Counted from the stretch's first letter, positions 54,372-63,026 are shown. The stretch: 64,000 nucleotides of DNA from Brenneria izadpanahii (GCF_017569925.1 NZ_CP050854.1:248001-312000), one strand, 5' to 3'. Notes: a model not told the origin generated them from the letters alone. Numbers and translations are program-made.

Positions 54372-55625
54372 TCAGCGTTCTTTGATGGCGACAAAGCGGT
54401 TAAAGATATTCATCAGCAGCGACGTCGTGCAGCTGATCGTCAGGTAAACCACCATCATGATGGCGATCACCTCCAGCGCCTGGCCGCTTTGATTCATCAG
54501 GGTATTGCTGATGTTCGCCAACTCAGGGTAGCCCACCACCACCGCAATCGAACTGTTTTTGGACAGGCTGACGAACTGGCTGGTCAGCGGCGGAACGATC
54601 ACCCGCATCGCCTGGGGAATGATAATGTGGCGCATCATCTGACCGGGGGACAGCGATAGCGAGCGGGCGGCTTCCAACTGCCCCTTGGAGATTGACTGGA
54701 TGCCGGCCCGGACTATTTCGGCAATAAAGGCGGAGGAGTAGAGCGAAATCCCCAGCAGCAGGGAAGTGAATTCCGGGCTGATGGTGAATCCGCCGCGGAA
54801 ATTAAAGCCGCTCAGTTCCGGCCGGTTAAGCTGGTGGGGGCTACCGGACAGCCACCAGGCCAGCAGCGGCAGGCCGATAATCAGGGTCAGCGCGATACGG
54901 CCGACCGGCAGTACGCGGCCATGATGTTCGCGCAGACGGCGCGCGGCCAGTTTCAGTCCGGCGCTGATAATCAAAGCCGCCAACAGCGCGATGGCGAACC
55001 ACTGCCAGCCGGGGTGGGGGGCCGGCAGCGCGAAAGAGAGGCCGCGGTTGGTCAGAAATCCCAGGCCGCCGAGTTCGATCGCCGCGCGCGGGCTGGGCAG
55101 GTTGCGGATCACTACCGACCAGAAAATTACCTGTAAAATTACCGGAATATTGCGCATCAGCTCCACGTAGACGCCGGCGATGCGCGCCAGCAGCCAGTTT
55201 TTCGATACTCTGGCGATGCCGACGGAAAACCCCAAAACGGTGGCTAAGATAATTCCCCAGAACGAGACATACAGCGTGTTGAGCAGCCCCACCGCCACGG
55301 CGCGGGCATAGCTGTCGCGCGGGCTGTAATCGATAAGTTTTTCGCCGATTTCAAACCCGGCGGCATGATGCAGGAAGCCGAAACCGGTGGCGATGTTCTG
55401 CGAGCGCAGGTTATCCACCACGTTGGTATATAGCCAATGGCTGAATAAAATAAGCAATACGCCAAGTAACGCCTGATAAAACCATGCCCGAAATGATTTA
55501 CTGCCAATGATGGCGAATATGTTTTTATACGCAAAAAACTTTTCCAAAGAAAAAAGAAAAGCCGCCGGCGCGGTTATTTTTTGTTGATGCTTCATCATCA
55601 ATTTTTCTTTTATTTCAGGCAACAA
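54372..55625 (-). CDS. aapQ: Amino acid ABC transporter permease (AapQ type)
   Basis: A 417-residue permease that pairs with AapM. The N-terminal SFRAWFYQALLGVLL and the EAA loop LEAARSLSLSPGQMMRHIIIPQA are characteristic. The start is uncertain. The frame opens with two TTG codons just after a strong AAGAGGA site (about 55634-55640), while the first ATG (55598, MMKHQQ) has only a weak A-rich upstream. The TTG start is therefore plausible; the ATG would give 408 residues. An ERIC element lies between this gene and aapJ. Confidence 0.9.
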   Translation of the reverse strand: MLPEIKEKLMMKHQQKITAPAAFLFSLEKFFAYKNIFAIIGSKSFRAWFYQALLGVLLILFSHWLYTNVVDNLRSQNIATGFGFLHHAAGFEIGEKLIDYSPRDSYARAVAVGLLNTLYVSFWGIILATVLGFSVGIARVSKNWLLARIAGVYVELMRNIPVILQVIFWSVVIRNLPSPRAAIELGGLGFLTNRGLSFALPAPHPGWQWFAIALLAALIISAGLKLAARRLREHHGRVLPVGRIALTLIIGLPLLAWWLSGSPHQLNRPELSGFNFRGGFTISPEFTSLLLGISLYSSAFIAEIVRAGIQSISKGQLEAARSLSLSPGQMMRHIIIPQAMRVIVPPLTSQFVSLSKNSSIAVVVGYPELANISNTLMNQSGQALEVIAIMMVVYLTISCTTSLLMNIFNRFVAIKER

Positions 55626-55737
55626 CCTGTCCTCTTAATAACTGATCTTTTCAGGCAACATATCCGCTTGATGTTATTTTCATCCAGAGAGCATTGAAAA
55701 TAACATCATGGCGTAATACGAATAACCGGCATTCGTT

Positions 55738-55863
55738 TATACCCGTCATCTTTCAAGTCGCAGGTGCGTTGGCTTCCCTCACTCTCCCCAGTCACTTACT
55801 TGAGTAAGGTTCTGGGGGTCACTCGGTCGCCGCCTTCCTGCAACTCGAAATCTATTGGGTATA
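55738..55863. repeat. ERIC (IRU) element, full length
   Basis: 126 bp with inverted ends TATACCCGTCATC and TCTATTGGGTATA. The central core CCCCAGTCACTTACTTGAGT corresponds to the classical ERIC2 primer site read in reverse. It lies in the aapJ-aapQ gap, inside the operon, and will be transcribed as a long hairpin. Confidence 0.93.
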
Positions 55864-55880
55864 CGCCATGATGAGGAGGA

Positions 55881-56930
55881 TCATTGAATCGGCAAACCGT
55901 ACAGCAGGCCGCCTTTGGTCCAGAGATTATTCAGATCGCGGTCCAGCGGCGCAGGCGTATCCGGGCCGAAGTGGCGGTTATAGATGTCGGCATAATTACC
56001 GACTTGCTTAACGATGTTGTACGCCCACTTGTTGTCCAGACCCAGCTTTTGGCCGTAATCGCCGGTCACGCCCAGCAGCGCCTGAACTTCCGGGTCGTTG
56101 TCGCCCAGTTTGCCGTCCACATTCTTCTGATTGATATCCATCTCTTCGGCATTGAACGTGGCGTATACCACCCATTTAACAATGTCGTACCACTGATCGT
56201 CCCCTTGACGCACGGCCATCGCCAGCGGTTCTTTAGAGTAGATGCCCGGTAAAATAAAGTGATCGGCGGCATTTTCCGCATCATAAATACGCACCCCCGG
56301 CAGCGCGACTTTATCGCGGGCAATCACGTCACAGCGGCCGGCCAGATAGGCGGCGACGTATTCTTTATTGTTTTCGATCACTACCGGCGTGTAATGCAGG
56401 TTGCGCGCAGCGAAAATTTGCGCCACGTTGTGTTCGGTGCTGCTGCCGGGCGTGATGCATACCGTCGCGCCGTCCAGATCCTCGATTTTTTTCACGCCGG
56501 AATCCGCGCGCACCATAAAGCCGGTGCCGGTATAGAAGGTCGGCGGCGCGAAATTCAGCCCCAGCGAGGTATCGCGGGATAATGACGCCGTGATATTACG
56601 CGACAGGACGTCCACTTCGCCGGACTGAATCGCCGGGAAGCGCTGTGCGGTGGACAGCGCGGAAAAACGGACCTTGCCGGCATCGCCGAAGATGGCGGCG
56701 GCCAGCGCGCGGCAATAATCGACGTCCAGCCCCGTCCATTGTCCTTTGCTGTCGATGGAAGAGAAGCCATGACGGGCAGGGTGGACGCCGCAGATCAGTT
56801 CTCCTCTGGCCTTGATTTTTTTCAGCGTCTCACCATTGCCGGGCGCGGCGGTTTCCGCATGGGCAGGCAAGAGCGTATTCCCCAGGGTTAGCAGCATAAC
56901 AGTTGCAAAAACGAGCGTTCTTTTCAGCAT
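55881..56930 (-). CDS. aapJ: Amino acid ABC transporter substrate-binding protein (AapJ type)
   Basis: A 349-residue periplasmic binding protein. A signal peptide covers about residues 1-25 (hydrophobic VFATVMLLTLGNTLLPAHA). The mature type 2 SBP fold has ARGELICGVHPARHGFSSID, WTGLDVDYCRALAAAIFGD and the GATVCITPGSSTEHNVA hinge region. It is the first gene of the aapJQMP operon and is followed by an ERIC element that may set differential stability of the abundant binding protein mRNA. Confidence 0.95.
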   Translation of the reverse strand: MLKRTLVFATVMLLTLGNTLLPAHAETAAPGNGETLKKIKARGELICGVHPARHGFSSIDSKGQWTGLDVDYCRALAAAIFGDAGKVRFSALSTAQRFPAIQSGEVDVLSRNITASLSRDTSLGLNFAPPTFYTGTGFMVRADSGVKKIEDLDGATVCITPGSSTEHNVAQIFAARNLHYTPVVIENNKEYVAAYLAGRCDVIARDKVALPGVRIYDAENAADHFILPGIYSKEPLAMAVRQGDDQWYDIVKWVVYATFNAEEMDINQKNVDGKLGDNDPEVQALLGVTGDYGQKLGLDNKWAYNIVKQVGNYADIYNRHFGPDTPAPLDRDLNNLWTKGGLLYGLPIQ

Positions 56931-57483
56931 GGAAAATCCTTATAGCGAGTGTGTTTTCACTTAACTTGCTGTTATTATTAATAATATGCTTTACTGTGTT
57001 CTTTTGTATACCAATATTCTCAGCACCCTGACTAAATGGCAAATAGCAAATTTCACTATGCAAAGAAGAATAATGGATATAGAAATAAAACCGGAGATAG
57101 CGGTCTATTTATCTCGAAAACAACGATCTCGAAAACAATGAACTCCCGATTAAATAACCTTAATTAAATAGTGGATTTGTTTTTTGCCGGTCGTCATCGC
57201 TATTTTCTCTGTTAATTCCAGATAATCAGAGACGAACGCTTATGAATATCAAAAGACAATATTGACTGGCATACCGGTTTCATCCCTTTTCGACATCGGG
57301 TTGCAGGTAATAAAATGAACGCCTCTCATCGCGGACGGTTGGGCGGTAGTGTGAAAATGATTGATGGGCGTTAAGTCGGGGAATGCCCGTATTCTCATTT
57401 TATCGACAGGCAATTGTGCTATGAATGCCATAAGGCAACCACTTTAAGTCAATAGATAAAAAGCCTTGATGATGAAGGAGAAA
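56931..57483. other. aapJ-RES intergenic region
   Basis: About 550 AT-rich bases. It must hold the aapJ promoter (minus strand) and the promoter of the RES gene. A short direct duplication ATCTCGAAAACAA(C/T)G occurs at 57111-57124 and 57125-57139. No antitoxin-like gene was found on either strand; a 60-codon minus-strand frame (57249-57431) shows no recognised family. Confidence 0.55.
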
Positions 57484-57990
57484 ATGTTGATTACACCTCA
57501 TTTGATTGCAGATCCCGGCCAGGTTTTAACTAAAGTGGAAGGGATTTTCTATCGCGCTATTGATCCGGTGTACCGAGCGCACACTCTGTCCGGTTCCAGA
57601 AATCCCGGACGGTATTCAAGCATTAATCAGCCCACCCTTTATCTCAGTTCATCGCCTGAAGGAGTGGAGGCGGCTATGAAATCACATAAAGGCACCCGGA
57701 GTCATTCCCTTGATATTGTAAGGGTTGATGTGACGGCTGACAGTATTTTCGATCTACGGAATGAATCAGCCATGTCGCTGATGGGCATCAGGCTTGAGGA
57801 TACAACCGCGCCGTGGCAGGAAATAGTTGCTAAAGGCGATATCCCAAGTTCGTGGGCCGTTCGGAATCGTCTGGAGGCTTACGGTGCCAAAGGATTAATT
57901 GATCCTTCAAGAAAAGCGCCGGGCCTATGGCACCTGGTTCTATTTTCATGGAATGCCGATAGTTCATCACAGGTTTATGTCCTGGATTGA
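57484..57990 (+). CDS. RES-domain protein (NAD-degrading toxin family)
   Basis: A 168-residue protein of the RES family (PF08808), whose characterised members are NAD+ phosphorylases or glycohydrolases paired with Xre-type antitoxins. The conserved RES pieces are visible: FYRAIDPVY with the key Arg, the GRYSS...TLYLSS block with Tyr, a Glu shortly after (EGVEAAMKSH), and the C-terminal WHLVLFSWN. The ATG at 57484 has AAGGAG just upstream and is preferred over 57466. No antitoxin gene precedes or follows it, so it is either solitary, inactive, or neutralised from elsewhere. Confidence 0.8.
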   Translation: MLITPHLIADPGQVLTKVEGIFYRAIDPVYRAHTLSGSRNPGRYSSINQPTLYLSSSPEGVEAAMKSHKGTRSHSLDIVRVDVTADSIFDLRNESAMSLMGIRLEDTTAPWQEIVAKGDIPSSWAVRNRLEAYGAKGLIDPSRKAPGLWHLVLFSWNADSSSQVYVLD

Positions 57991-58190
57991 TTTATTGAAG
58001 TTTACCAAGATGTAGGTCAGAGCGCGGCTCGCTAAACCTGAAAGAAGTACCGGGCTCCGCGTTCGAGGCGTAGGGCAGCGGATTTCATTAGGGCCGGCAA
58101 ACCGCTCTCGCAACGGCATAAAAAGATTGGATATATAGACGCAATCGCCCTGTCCGTCATGAAGTGCAATACCCGGCAAACGGCAGGCGC

Positions 58191-58961
58191 TTATAGATAT
58201 CCCCTGATCCCCTGCCAGATTAGCTGTGAGCAGAGGATAATCATCGTCAGACGAAACGCGGTGCGAAACAATTTTTCCGGCAGGTTATCCAACAGCCGGG
58301 CGCCGAGCCAGGTGCCCAGTACGCCGCTGGCGATCATGGCGCTCAGCATCGGCAGCCAACTGGCGTAAGCAAAGCCCATCAGGCCGAAGGCGAGAATTTT
58401 TAAGCCGTGTTGCAGCACCATACAGGTGGCGTGAGTGGCGATCAGCGGTTGTCTGGTCAACCCCTGCGAACTGATCAGACCGGCCACCAGCGGCCCGGTG
58501 GCGCCGACGATCATCGTGCCGATGCTGGCTACCGCCCCGCCGAGAATAAAGAACAGGCGGTTTACCTTTTTGGCCGGCGGGCGTTTATAAAATACCGACC
58601 ACAGAATAAACAGCGCCAGGGCGATTTTGGCGATATTGTCCGGTATCCATGCCGCGACCGGCGCGCCGAGCGCAATACCCACCGCGCTGCCGATGAAAAA
58701 CCACAGCACCAGCGGCCAGACGACATACAGCCGCTGAATCAGCGTCCGGCTCAGGTTTGAGCCGAGCTGTACGATGCCGTGTACCGGCAATAGGCTGCCG
58801 ATCGGCATGCCCAACCCCATGATGGCCAGCAGCGTCACGCCGCCGCCCAGCCCCAGCGCGGCGGTCAGGGCAGAGGTGAGAAAACTGCAAAATACCAGTA
58901 CACCGGCAAACAGCGGCGAAATTTCCGGCGGGATCAGGTTGAGCATAATAAACAATCTCAT
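58191..58961 (-). CDS. TauE/SafE-family (TSUP) membrane transporter
   Basis: A 256-residue membrane protein with about eight helices and the duplicated TSUP pattern. GLGGGVTLLAIMGLGMPIGSL occurs in the first half and VGATGPLVAGLISSQGL in the second. Characterised relatives export sulfite, sulfoacetate or other organosulfur and organic anions. It is the last of three minus-strand genes after two MmgE/PrpD genes, so it may move their substrate or product. The start could also be the second ATG at 58946. Confidence 0.85.
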   Translation of the reverse strand: MRLFIMLNLIPPEISPLFAGVLVFCSFLTSALTAALGLGGGVTLLAIMGLGMPIGSLLPVHGIVQLGSNLSRTLIQRLYVVWPLVLWFFIGSAVGIALGAPVAAWIPDNIAKIALALFILWSVFYKRPPAKKVNRLFFILGGAVASIGTMIVGATGPLVAGLISSQGLTRQPLIATHATCMVLQHGLKILAFGLMGFAYASWLPMLSAMIASGVLGTWLGARLLDNLPEKLFRTAFRLTMIILCSQLIWQGIRGYL

Positions 58962-59055
58962 GATAACGCGATGAACGACTGCATCGCCTTTTTACCGGAC
59001 CAGCCGGGCTGGAGAAAGCGATGCCTTAATGACCGGTCAGGCCGGTATGCTGGTG

Positions 59056-60381
59056 TTAGCGGAAATCATCCTGGAGCAGACGCTGATACAACGCCTGGGC
59101 CGCCTCACGCGTCATTGTCTGACTGGCGCAATCGAGGAATTTCTGTTCAATCAGATTGTCCGGCAACGGAATGGCCGCGCTTGAACCCATCGCCCCCGCA
59201 ACGTGACGGCTAAAACGCTGTCCGTCCTGAGCGATCAGCGTGACCTGCGCGCTGTGGGTCGTTTCTTCATCATGACAGCTCAGTTCTACTTTCTCCATCA
59301 GGGCATTGGTGAGCGGATCGTTGAACGCCGCGTCATCAATAAAGTCATCCAGCGTTAGCCGACCGTTTACCCATGCGCGGGCAATACAGTAATGCAGGCT
59401 GAATTTTCCCGCCAGCGGGGTTTCCGGCTGCGGTATGTTGATGTGCGGGAAACGGATCGGGTGAACGGCGATCTGAATACGCGCGATCTGTTCGGCGGGC
59501 AGCGCGGTCTGTTCACGCAGGGCCAGCAGTCCGTCCAGCGGCGATAAGATCGCGTAGCAGCAGGGAAAATACTTAAAGCTGTTGCCTTTGACCTTATCAA
59601 GAATATGCGATGGCGCATCCCAGCTTTCCGTCAGTGGGGTGGCGTCGTAGTTTTCCGGCCCGCGGTTATAAACGTTGAAATAACCGTGGTTGTGCTCAAA
59701 GGCGGTAGACCCGGCGCTGTATCCCTGTCGGGCCAGCAGAACCGCCATCACCGCGCTGCGATTGGCGTGTCCGACAGCCAGGGATTTAGTCTGGCTGCCA
59801 AAGTTGGATTTGATGCCGGACGCCAACGATGCGCTAATCGACAGCGCGGCGGCCGTTTGTTCTTCGCTGAGACCGAGCAGCACGGCGCTGGCGGCGACGG
59901 CCGCGAAAATGCCGACGGAGGTGGTCGGATGCCAGCCGTGACGGTATTGATACGGGCTGACCGTTTTTCCCATTCGTACCGCGGTTTCGTAACCGGCCAG
60001 ATAGGCGCGCAGTATCTCCGAACCGCTGGATTGCCGTTCATCCGCCAGCGCCAGCAGCGCCGGCAGCACCACGACCGAGATATGGCCGTGCAGCCAGGAG
60101 TTGGAATCATCAAAATCCAGCAAATGCGCGGAGGCGCCATTCAGCAAGGCGGCATCCAGCGCATTGAGATGCAAATCCGTGCCGAACACCCGGCTTTTCC
60201 CTGGCGCCGCCGAGGGAAGGATAACCGCCCGAAGTTTTTCCGCGCCATCCTGAACGCCGCCCGCCAGCGTTACGCCCAGCGTATCGATAATGGCGGTTCT
60301 GGCGTGCGCCAGGGCGTCGGCGGGAAAGGTTTGGCGGGAAAACGCCAACAGATTATGAGCAAACTGGCGGGCAATGGTCAT
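59056..60381 (-). CDS. MmgE/PrpD family protein (paralog 1)
   Basis: A 441-residue member of the MmgE/PrpD fold, which includes 2-methylcitrate dehydratase, cis-aconitate decarboxylase and iminodisuccinate epimerase. The helical N-terminal domain has the active-site block LLDFDDSNSWLHGHIS and GWHPTTSVGIFAA. The C-terminal lid domain includes SFKYFPCCYAIL. Relative to paralog 2 the DDT of the active site is DDS and the HGKPFHAGKA segment reads QTKSLAVGHAN, so the two proteins probably act on different substrates. The reaction cannot be named from sequence. Confidence 0.85.
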   Translation of the reverse strand: MTIARQFAHNLLAFSRQTFPADALAHARTAIIDTLGVTLAGGVQDGAEKLRAVILPSAAPGKSRVFGTDLHLNALDAALLNGASAHLLDFDDSNSWLHGHISVVVLPALLALADERQSSGSEILRAYLAGYETAVRMGKTVSPYQYRHGWHPTTSVGIFAAVAASAVLLGLSEEQTAAALSISASLASGIKSNFGSQTKSLAVGHANRSAVMAVLLARQGYSAGSTAFEHNHGYFNVYNRGPENYDATPLTESWDAPSHILDKVKGNSFKYFPCCYAILSPLDGLLALREQTALPAEQIARIQIAVHPIRFPHINIPQPETPLAGKFSLHYCIARAWVNGRLTLDDFIDDAAFNDPLTNALMEKVELSCHDEETTHSAQVTLIAQDGQRFSRHVAGAMGSSAAIPLPDNLIEQKFLDCASQTMTREAAQALYQRLLQDDFR

Positions 60382-60463
60382 GAAATGGGGATCCTGTACA
60401 AATATCGCAATAAAGTCCGGCCGTTAGCGTTCGGCCGGGACTCAAGGGTTAAGTGGGTTGGCG

Positions 60464-61822
60464 TTATACGCGGCCGGCTAGGATTTCGCTGATGACGGAC
60501 AGCGATCCCGGCCGTTCAAAATCGAGCGCGGCCTGATACAACCTGCCGCTGTCTGCGGCGCCTAATACCGGTACGGTCAGCGTATCGAACTTGGCGCGCA
60601 GTTCCTCATCAGTGAGCGGATTTTCCGCATGACCGCGATAGACCTGCGTTTCACCGTGCAGTTGTTCACCGTCTTCCAGCCAGATGTCGATAAAAGCGGA
60701 GCTGGCCGACTGGCCGTCAACCGCCTCCACCTCCAACAGCGGCAGCAACTGGCGGGGGCGCGGATCGTCGACGGTTTGCTGGGTGAAATCGGTATCGGCC
60801 AGTTGGTAGCCGCTCAGCGCAAGGGTAATGCAGTGGGGAATGCTGAATTTGCTTTCCAACGGCGTTTTCGGGTTGGCGATGCCGGCGTTGACCATGCCCA
60901 TCGGATGCACTTTGGCGTGAATCCGTTTGATTTTTCGGCCGTTAAGCCGTGGATAGAGGCCGAGCGCCGTTTCTATCGAAGCGTGCGTCCCGCGACAGCT
61001 GGCGTAGAGTTTGTAGCCGTTGGTCAGCAGTTCCCAACTCTGGCCGAAATCCAACGGAGGAATTTCCGCACTGCCGTCCTGAATGAAGATTTTCACCCAG
61101 CCGTCCGTTTCATAGAAATGATGCGCGGCGACAAAGCCTTCGGCGGCGAGTTCGGCGGCCATAATGCCGTCCATCGCCGCTTTACCGGCATGAAATGGTT
61201 TTCCATGCGTGCCGGAGGATTTTTGCAGCCCGCCCATCATGGTGGCCGCCGCGCCAAGCGCATTGGCGATTTGTTGCGGATTCAATTGCAGGATTGAGGC
61301 GGCGACAGCAGCGGCGCCCGCCCGTCCGACGACCGAGGTGGGGTGGAAGCCCCGCCGTTGCAGATTACGCCCGACGCCGGGAACCCAGCCGCCGCCCAGT
61401 TTAGCCATAACCTCGAATCCGGTAATAAAGGCGATTAACGTCGCCCGTTCGCTGGCGTCATACGCCTGCGCCATCGCCAGCGCGGCAGACCAGCAAGGGC
61501 CGCTCGGGTGTCCGGCGCCGGCCGGATGGGTATCATCGTAATCGGCGGCATGCGACATGGTGGCGTTGACCAGCGCGGCCAGCGCCGGCGTGGTTTTGCC
61601 GCCGAGAAAAATTTGCGCGTCGCCCTGCGAATTCCAACGTTTGACGACCTGGCGTACCGCTTGTACGGCATCATCATTAGCCGCGCCCAACGCCACGCCC
61701 AGATAATCAATTAACGCGCGTTTTGCTTCATGCAGCACGACGTCGGGAATAGCGATTCGGGGAGCCTGGCTGATAAACTGGCTAAGTTGTTCTCCGCGTG
61801 AGAACACGGGGGTCGTGGTCAT
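60464..61822 (-). CDS. MmgE/PrpD family protein (paralog 2)
   Basis: A 452-residue second MmgE/PrpD enzyme, first gene of the three-gene minus-strand unit. An AAGGAG site lies nine bases before the ATG. Active-site landmarks are AADYDDTHPAGAGHPSG, GFHPTSVVG, GTHGKPFHAGKAA and YKLYASCRGTHASIE, a fuller match to the catalytic pattern of cis-aconitate decarboxylase-like enzymes (Asp, Thr, His, Lys, Tyr) than paralog 1. The 82 bp gap to paralog 1 and common strand suggest co-transcription. No methylcitrate genes (prpB, prpC) are nearby, so it is not the usual propionate pathway. Confidence 0.85.
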   Translation of the reverse strand: MTTTPVFSRGEQLSQFISQAPRIAIPDVVLHEAKRALIDYLGVALGAANDDAVQAVRQVVKRWNSQGDAQIFLGGKTTPALAALVNATMSHAADYDDTHPAGAGHPSGPCWSAALAMAQAYDASERATLIAFITGFEVMAKLGGGWVPGVGRNLQRRGFHPTSVVGRAGAAAVAASILQLNPQQIANALGAAATMMGGLQKSSGTHGKPFHAGKAAMDGIMAAELAAEGFVAAHHFYETDGWVKIFIQDGSAEIPPLDFGQSWELLTNGYKLYASCRGTHASIETALGLYPRLNGRKIKRIHAKVHPMGMVNAGIANPKTPLESKFSIPHCITLALSGYQLADTDFTQQTVDDPRPRQLLPLLEVEAVDGQSASSAFIDIWLEDGEQLHGETQVYRGHAENPLTDEELRAKFDTLTVPVLGAADSGRLYQAALDFERPGSLSVISEILAGRV

Positions 61823-62163
61823 CGAAATGACTCCTTAAGCAAAAAAGCTGTGGCGCTAATGATGAAAACGGCGCAGAGGGCAGAGCGAAAGCGCGTTCTT
61901 TATTTCTGCATTCAATTGTATACCGTGATATAAAAAGAGAATAACAACAGAGCCTGCCGCTGCAAAGATGCTTTTTAGCTAAGCAAAGAACAAAATAAGC
62001 AATGCGAGATATTGCCAATGGTGTAGCGTCGGGCAAACTTGAAATGTTTTCAACTCGTTGATACTTGCCCATCCGGTGAACGGAGCGAGCGGGTTTATCA
62101 TGAGGTTTTTCGGCCCACGCGCCGTGCGCCCATTTTAATGACTCAATTACAAAATGACGGATT
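61823..62163. other. Divergent control region between mmgE-like operon and gntR
   Basis: About 340 bases expected to hold both promoters. The stretch CAATTGTATACCGTGATAT at 61914-61932 includes a TTGTATACC core reminiscent of FadR/UxuR-type GntR operators and is the best, but weak, operator candidate. No gene was found. Confidence 0.4.
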
Positions 62164-62817
62164 ATGAATCTAAAAACGACCGACCGAGAAACGGCTTCAT
62201 CGCCTTTTGAGACCCTGATAGCCGCGATTGAAAACGGCGAGCTATTGCCGGGGGAACGTTTGCAGGAGGCCCGGCTGGCGAAGCAGTTCGGTCTGAGCCG
62301 TACCCCGATTCGTGAAGCATTGCATCGTTTGGAAACGCTGGGATTGGTTGAACCCGGCCCGCAGCGTGGTCTGATGATTGCCCAGCTTAGCTATGAGCGG
62401 CTGCGTCAGTTATTTGCGGTACGTGAAGGGTTGGAGCGACTGGCTATCGATCTTGCCGTGACCTCGGCGTCTGAGGAAGAGATTGGTTTATTGCAGGACA
62501 TGGTTAACGCCGAACGGCAAATTAGCGACAGTAAACGGCTGCACGACCATAATCGATTGTTCCACCGTCAGATTTATCGTTCTACTCACAATCCCTACCT
62601 GAATGAAATGCTGGATAACCTGCGCATTCACCTGTCGCTGTTGCGCGGCACCACCTATGAGTTGCCGGAACGGGTTGAGGAAGCGAAAAAAGAGCACCAG
62701 TTGATCGTTGAGGCATTGGCGCGGCGCGATCGTGAAGCGGCGCAGGAAGTCGCCTGTCAGCATATCAGAAATGGTTACCGGGCCCGTCTCAGCATTTTGA
62801 GCCAGCGGGATTTTTAA
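62164..62817 (+). CDS. GntR-family regulator, FCD (FadR/VanR) subfamily
   Basis: A 217-residue one-component regulator. The N-terminal winged HTH is GELLPGERLQEARLAKQFGL followed by SRTPIREALHRLETLGLVE. The C-terminal all-helical FCD ligand domain (about 80-215) has HDHNRLFHRQIYRSTHNPYL and EHQLIVEALARRDREAAQ. Such proteins usually sense organic acids. It is divergent from the two MmgE/PrpD genes and the exporter gene, which are its most likely targets. The ATG has only a weak ribosome site. Confidence 0.88.
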   Translation: MNLKTTDRETASSPFETLIAAIENGELLPGERLQEARLAKQFGLSRTPIREALHRLETLGLVEPGPQRGLMIAQLSYERLRQLFAVREGLERLAIDLAVTSASEEEIGLLQDMVNAERQISDSKRLHDHNRLFHRQIYRSTHNPYLNEMLDNLRIHLSLLRGTTYELPERVEEAKKEHQLIVEALARRDREAAQEVACQHIRNGYRARLSILSQRDF

Positions 62818-62819
62818 AT

Positions 62820-62837
62820 TGTCGGTATTTGACGACA
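62820..62837 (+). promoter_or_regulatory. GlrR activator site 1 upstream of glmZ
   Basis: TGTC-N10-GACA, an exact match to the GlrR (YfhA) binding consensus reported for glmY and glmZ. It starts two bases after the gntR stop. Confidence 0.8.
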
Positions 62838-62851
62838 GGAACGATACGGTC

Positions 62852-62869
62852 TGTCTCTATGCGGAGACA
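62852..62869 (+). promoter_or_regulatory. GlrR activator site 2 upstream of glmZ
   Basis: TGTCTCTATGCGGAGACA is again a perfect TGTC-N10-GACA. It is centred 32 bp from site 1, close to three helical turns. Confidence 0.82.
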
Positions 62870-62914
62870 TCTAACTCTTTGATTAATAATTGGTAAGGCC
62901 GGCGTGGCGGAATC

Positions 62915-62932
62915 TGTCTCTTAATGGCGACG
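62915..62932 (+). promoter_or_regulatory. GlrR activator site 3 upstream of glmZ
   Basis: TGTCTCTTAATGGCGACG matches TGTC-N10-GACA with one mismatch in the last base. It is 63 bp from site 2. Confidence 0.65.
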
Positions 62933-63013
62933 TTTTTTATACGTGACCTTTGGTTTTCCATCCCCTGAGCGCGGATACGTTCGACGTATTTGTCTGATTA
63001 AAATTTTATTTAT

Positions 63014-63026
63014 TATCAATGGATTA
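63014..63026 (+). promoter_or_regulatory. IHF site between GlrR sites and the glmZ promoter
   Basis: TATCAATGGATTA is a perfect match to WATCAANNNNTTR. It is placed so that bending would bring GlrR to the sigma-54 polymerase. Confidence 0.72.
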
